Below are positions 13,066 through 14,172 of a DNA stretch of 14,172 nucleotides, piece by piece (position 1 is the first letter of the stretch; each line of letters begins with the position of its first letter). The DNA is from JANXSF01 sp043745195. Its GTDB lineage: Bacteria; Acidobacteriota; Terriglobia; Bryobacterales; Bryobacteraceae. The position numbers and the translations under genes were made by a program. The notes beneath the pieces are model-generated. The model had not been told where the DNA came from and did not search any database. It saw nothing but the letters and a program-made list of their open reading frames with translations. The stretch is from contig JAYTTF010000246.1 of the NCBI GenBank assembly GCA_043745195.1, forward strand, positions 1 through 14,172, in the 5' to 3' direction.

Positions 13066-14172
13066 CTATCTGCCCAAGGCCACCTCTTCCACAATCCTCA
13101 TTAACAATCCTGTACCGCGCGACAAATTATCCAGCTTCATCCGTTCATCATTGCCATGGGCGCGGCTGCCGCCTTCGTCGCGCATGAAGATTGGGGCACC
13201 GTAGACGGCCATGCCCTTCTGTCTTAAAAAACTGCCATCGGTTGCTCCGCGAGACATTAGCGGAATCACCTTCGCCCGTGGCTCGGCGCTCAGAATCTTC
13301 TCCATTGCCAAATACAAATCGGTGGTCAACCCACTGGGCTCGGTTGCAGGCATATCCTGACCTGGGGCGGGAAGCACTTCTACTGCTGGGTCGTTGATGA
13401 TTTTCTTGAAGCGCTCCATTACTTCCACCTTGGATTCGTTGGGAAGACGGCGCACGTCCACCGTCGCTTCGGCAACATTGGGGATTACGTTATTCTTGCT
13501 CCCAGCCGTCAGCATGGTTGGGGAAACGCTGGTCCGCAGCATCGCGTTCATTTCAGCGTCGCGGGCGGCAATTGCTTCGCTGGCCTGATCACCTTCCAAT
13601 TGATTCAGGTATTCGCCCAGCCAGGAATATTGCTGCAATTTCGACATTTCCGTAAAGTACCGCCGTGTGGTGGTGTTCAATTTTATGGGCTGCTGAGCCT
13701 TGGCCAACTTCAAAATTGCTTCCGCCAAATGCACTACTGGATTATCGGCGCGCGGCAGAGATCCGTGTCCTGCGGTGCCTCGGGCGGAAAGCATTACACG
13801 CGTGGGAATCTTCTCCGAAGTTTGAACTTGATACACCGTCCAGTCCCCCACTGCCATTGCGCCGCCACCTTCGTTGATAGCTACGTCGGCATCGATTTTT
13901 GCGTAGGCGTTGGCGATCATCCAACTGACTCCGGTTGAGCCTGCTTCTTCATCAGCTTCGGAAAACAGGATGACGTCGCGGTTCAGAGGAACTTTCCGGC
14001 GCTTCAAATCGACAAATACCGCCAGTTCAGCAGCCAACAGACTCTTATCGTCCGCAGCACCACGGCCATATATGAAGCCTTCTCGGATCTCGGCGGAAAA
14101 TGGAGGGACGGTCCACAATTTGGGGTCGGCTGGGACAACGTCGGAATGGGCCATCAGCAGCAATGGACGCTT
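13066..14172 (-). CDS. M20-family metallopeptidase, C-terminal part (5' end outside window)
   Basis: The frame is open through the right edge: 368 residues are visible and the N-terminus is missing. Di-zinc ligand motifs of M20 carboxypeptidases are present in order: 'LMAHSDVVP' (His, with catalytic Asp), 'GRGAADDKS' (bridging Asp), 'EADEEAG' (catalytic Glu pair), 'INEGGGA' (metal-position Glu) and 'GSRAHGNDER' near the end (His). The inserted dimerisation domain is the 'MLSARGTAGHGSLP' to 'DVRRLP' segment. The pattern 'DPKLWTVPPFSAEIREGFIYGRGAADDKS' resembles the PM20D1/CPS1 branch, which cleaves or forms amide bonds of N-acyl amino acids or small peptides. Any secretion signal would be off the edge. 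The stop is TAG at 13066-13068. Confidence 0.93.
   Translation of the reverse strand, partial: KRPLLLMAHSDVVPADPKLWTVPPFSAEIREGFIYGRGAADDKSLLAAELAVFVDLKRRKVPLNRDVILFSEADEEAGSTGVSWMIANAYAKIDADVAINEGGGAMAVGDWTVYQVQTSEKIPTRVMLSARGTAGHGSLPRADNPVVHLAEAILKLAKAQQPIKLNTTTRRYFTEMSKLQQYSWLGEYLNQLEGDQASEAIAARDAEMNAMLRTSVSPTMLTAGSKNNVIPNVAEATVDVRRLPNESKVEVMERFKKIINDPAVEVLPAPGQDMPATEPSGLTTDLYLAMEKILSAEPRAKVIPLMSRGATDGSFLRQKGMAVYGAPIFMRDEGGSRAHGNDERMKLDNLSRGTGLLMRIVEEVALGR

Noticed and set aside
1..14172. CRISPR array or phage attachment site
   Set aside because: No regularly spaced repeats were seen, and no tRNA or integrase gene is present to support an att site.

Overview
The window looks like a chromosomal piece of an Acidobacteriota genome, probably Bryobacterales/Solibacter-like. 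The reasons are moderate GC by eye, a Tat-exported TIM-barrel sugar isomerase, a 'NAQHSTGPTTPEGK' family protein, and a TolC relative of the kind seen in that group. This placement is inference from remembered protein character; no search was run.

Left part (1-3191). A TolC-type outer-membrane efflux gene runs off the left edge on the minus strand. It is divergent from an ArsR-family repressor gene, and a near-perfect 14-bp palindrome sits on the likely tolC -10 box between them. A 52-residue two-helix membrane protein follows arsR. A 16-bp exact direct repeat spans the arsR start codon and the small gene's stop codon. After about 475 gene-free bases comes an orphan FliA/WhiG-type sigma factor gene.

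Middle part (3195-8529, minus strand). There is a two-gene unit of a Tat-signal TIM-barrel isomerase followed by signal peptide peptidase SppA, separated by one base. Upstream lies a NarL/LuxR-type response regulator ending in a strong intrinsic terminator. Its probable partner, a cytoplasmic NarX-like histidine kinase with a GAF-like domain, is 234 bp further upstream on the same strand.

Right part (8639-13065), accessory in character. It holds a VOC-YjbR/MmcQ fusion gene broken by a one-base frameshift, a SEC-C zinc-motif protein, and a 768-bp gene-free stretch with a tandem GC-rich hairpin. Next is a brnT-brnA toxin-antitoxin pair on the minus strand. Facing away from it is a tight plus-strand run: a small conserved gene with no clear start, an HNH endonuclease, a ribbon-helix-helix protein, an 81-residue protein of unknown function, and a DUF2971-like gene carrying two compensating frameshifts. 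The ribbon-helix-helix gene and its overlapping partner are the best candidate here for an undescribed toxin-antitoxin-like module.

Right edge (13066-14172). The C-terminal part of an M20 metallopeptidase runs off the window. Three genes in about 4 kb need single-base corrections, so either real decay or residual assembly errors must be considered before reading biology into the breaks.
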